A stretch of DNA of 64,000 nucleotides, taken from NCBI RefSeq assembly GCF_014174165.1, contig NZ_JABEQN010000009.1, positions 62,001 through 126,000 on the forward strand, given 5' to 3'. Position 1 is the stretch's first letter, and each line of letters opens with the position of its first letter. Below the pieces are notes generated by a model. That model was not told the origin of the DNA, ran no database searches, and worked only from the letters and a program-made list of their open reading frames with translations. This stretch comes from Gluconacetobacter dulcium (GTDB lineage: Bacteria; Pseudomonadota; Alphaproteobacteria; Acetobacterales; Acetobacteraceae). Shown here piece after piece: positions 62,248 through 64,000 of this stretch. A program made the translations under genes and the position numbers.

Positions 62248-64000
62248 ATGACGATTGACGATGGAATGAAGCGGCGCGGACGGCGGGTCGCGTGGCTTGT
62301 CGCGCTGGGGAGTACGACGTTGCTGAATGCTGCCGTGACGAAAAGCTATGGGGCGGAACTTTCCCGGAGCGCTCAGGCTGTCAGATCATTTTCCATTCCG
62401 GCTCAGTCTCTTGACGATGGTCTTGCCCGGTTCGGGCAGCAAAGTGGGTGGCAGGTTTCCGTTGATGGCAATCTTGCAAAATCTCTGACAACGCATGGTG
62501 TCAGCGGTACGATGACATCTGCTCAGGCCCTCGATGCGATCCTGTCCGGGACTGGCCTGACATACACGATCACCGGCGGCCGAACCGTTGTGCTGACGAA
62601 AGCGGCGGCCAGCATGACGCTTGGTCCGGTGCGTGTCGGCGGGACCGTCGCACGGCAGGACCCGACGGGGCCGGGCGTCGGGTATGTGGCCGAAAACACG
62701 ATGGCGGGTACGAAAACCGATACCCTTCTGACCGAAATCCCCAACTCCATCTATGTCGTCACCAAACAGCAGACGATCGACCAGCAACCGCAGAACGTCA
62801 TGGAGGCGTTACGCTATACGCCCGGCGTCTTCTCTGAATCTTTTGGAACCTTCAATGGGGGTGACAGCATGAACGGCGGCGGGATCATGCAACGCGGTTT
62901 CTCCACGAGCCAGTATGTGGACGGCCTGCTGAGTACGTCCTACGTGGCGAACGAAACGACGTTCCTCGAACGGATCGAGGCGGTAAACGGCCCGGCCTCG
63001 GTGATGTACGGGCAGAACGCGCCAGGCGGCCTTGTTACCATGAGCCTGAAAAAGCCTACCGCGACCCCGCTTCATCAGGCGACGCTGGGCTTTGGCAACT
63101 GGGATCGTTTTCAGGCGACCGTCGATGTCAGCGACAGGATCGGCAGGTCCGGCAACGTACGCTACCGGATCGCGGCGATTGGCAACACGCAGGGCGAGCA
63201 GGCCGATTTCCAGCATTACCGGCGGGTTGCCGTTCTGCCGTCCATTACATGGGATATCGACGCCAGGACATCGCTGACGCTGATTGGTTCCTATAGCTAC
63301 ACGCCGGCCAACGGCGCGAACGCCGGCGCGCAATACACGCCCAATGGCACACTGATCGTCAATGAGAAATACCCGAGGATTCCACGCCATACCTTCGCCG
63401 GCCTGACGAATTTCAGCGAGGATAACGCGAATGACGCGATGTTCGAATATCAGTTCATGCACGCATTCAGCAAATACATCACCTTCAACCAGGTGTTGCG
63501 CTGGGAGAAAAGCGTTCAGAAAGACAAGGACGCCTTTAGCGGTGGCGGCATTTTGACGCCGGACCCCCGACTTCAATACTACCTTCCCGAGATACGAAAT
63601 TATTCATCGAACGGCGTTTCCTTCGACACGCGGTTGCATGGTACGTTCAACACAGGCCCCATCCACCATACCTGGGTCGTGGGGTCCGATTTTCGGCATT
63701 ACAACAACCCCCAGAACAATACGATCGCGTGCTCTCTGCTGAACTGTTCGTTCGCGACCTATTATATCAACCTCTATCATCCGCAATCCGTGCATTACGA
63801 TCCCTGCATGAGCACGGACCCGTCATCGAGATGTCATGTGACCGGGTATAATGGTGCGTGGACCTATTTTCAGGAAGGCGTTTACTTTCAGGACCAGATG
63901 AAATGGAAACACCTTTCGGTCGTCCTGGGCGGGCGGGAGGACTGGTTCAGTCAGTCTTCGCATACCTACGATTTCAGCGCCAGAACAACCAGAGGTGCCT
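62248..64000 (+). CDS. TonB-dependent siderophore receptor with STN domain, cut at the window edge
   Basis: The visible 584 codons cover about three quarters of a FecA/FoxA-type receptor. A signal peptide (RRVAWLVALGSTTLLNAAVT) is followed by the STN signalling domain (FSIPAQSLDDGLARFGQQSG, VSVDGNLAKSLTTHGVSGTM, about 40-115) that contacts FecR. The plug has TLLTEIPNSIYVVTKQQTID and MEALRYTPGVFSESFGTFNG, with RGFSTSQYVDGLL and ERIEAVNGPASVMYGQNAPGG. The barrel follows. The STN domain and the upstream fecI-fecR pair show a transenvelope signalling system for ferric siderophore uptake. ATG 62248 is preceded by AAGG; ATG 62224 and 62230 are in-frame alternatives. The 3' end lies beyond 64000. 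Confidence 0.92.
   Translation, partial: MTIDDGMKRRGRRVAWLVALGSTTLLNAAVTKSYGAELSRSAQAVRSFSIPAQSLDDGLARFGQQSGWQVSVDGNLAKSLTTHGVSGTMTSAQALDAILSGTGLTYTITGGRTVVLTKAAASMTLGPVRVGGTVARQDPTGPGVGYVAENTMAGTKTDTLLTEIPNSIYVVTKQQTIDQQPQNVMEALRYTPGVFSESFGTFNGGDSMNGGGIMQRGFSTSQYVDGLLSTSYVANETTFLERIEAVNGPASVMYGQNAPGGLVTMSLKKPTATPLHQATLGFGNWDRFQATVDVSDRIGRSGNVRYRIAAIGNTQGEQADFQHYRRVAVLPSITWDIDARTSLTLIGSYSYTPANGANAGAQYTPNGTLIVNEKYPRIPRHTFAGLTNFSEDNANDAMFEYQFMHAFSKYITFNQVLRWEKSVQKDKDAFSGGGILTPDPRLQYYLPEIRNYSSNGVSFDTRLHGTFNTGPIHHTWVVGSDFRHYNNPQNNTIACSLLNCSFATYYINLYHPQSVHYDPCMSTDPSSRCHVTGYNGAWTYFQEGVYFQDQMKWKHLSVVLGGREDWFSQSSHTYDFSARTTRGA

Overview
The window is chromosomal DNA of an alphaproteobacterium, most likely an acetic acid bacterium (Acetobacteraceae, Gluconacetobacter/Komagataeibacter type). 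The evidence is a GcrA cell-cycle regulator, an F1 ATP synthase operon (atpHAGDC) without F0 genes, a gluconate 5-dehydrogenase that strongly resembles Gluconobacter Gno, an ATP-dependent dihydroxyacetone kinase, high GC, and the trnW-secE-nusG block. This is family-level recognition by eye; no database search was run.

Region 1 (1 to about 13970) is the right-hand part of an integrated mobile element that continues beyond the left edge. Its right end is a 29-bp 3' tRNA fragment (13942-13970). Almost all genes are on the minus strand. The element has an AlpA-like HTH protein, a DUF927-type helicase with a Toprim-like N-terminus, an iteron origin just beyond the helicase gene (8948-9314), a RepB-like primase, a BRO/KilAC antirepressor, two paralogous XRE regulators each heading a small operon, and several unrecognised small proteins. 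Four promoters share the layout TTGxxx-N17-TATATA followed by a conserved start region, and at least three leaders can fold near the predicted 5' end. A short plus-strand RNA (about 7657-7730) may be antisense to one of these leaders. No capsid, portal, terminase, conjugation or integrase gene is visible here, so this is a replication and regulation segment of a satellite-like or plasmid-like integrated element.

Region 2 (14 to 25 kb) holds ordinary chromosomal genes: an SPFH/prohibitin-like protein, a Pmp3/YqaE peptide, a DUF2501 protein, a frameshifted YceI-like gene, a two-gene operon (DUF3142 protein and a large helical-repeat protein), an EamA transporter and dihydroxyacetone kinase.

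Region 3 (25 to 32 kb) is gene decay. A flavin monooxygenase, an alpha/beta hydrolase, an SDR/epimerase and probably an HxlR regulator are all broken. They are interleaved with apparently intact MarR, HflX and MRJP-family genes.

Region 4 (32 to 56 kb) contains an alginate-export-type porin, a succinate-semialdehyde dehydrogenase, tRNA-Thr, the pqiABC lipid-transport operon, nusG-secE-tRNA-Trp, tRNA-Gly, an MFS exporter, gno with a divergent LacI regulator, atpHAGDC, queF, rnd, gcrA, a bactofilin and a PfkB/adenosine kinase.

Region 5 (56 to 64 kb) has a chemoreceptor without a periplasmic sensor, a PAS-GGDEF-EAL protein, and a FecI/FecR/TonB-receptor surface-signalling system that runs off the right edge.

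Two dispersed repeat families cross the chromosomal part: a MITE-like element of about 165 bp with terminal inverted repeats (two full copies, two degenerate), and an oligo-T hairpin repeat that usually sits just after a gene as its terminator.
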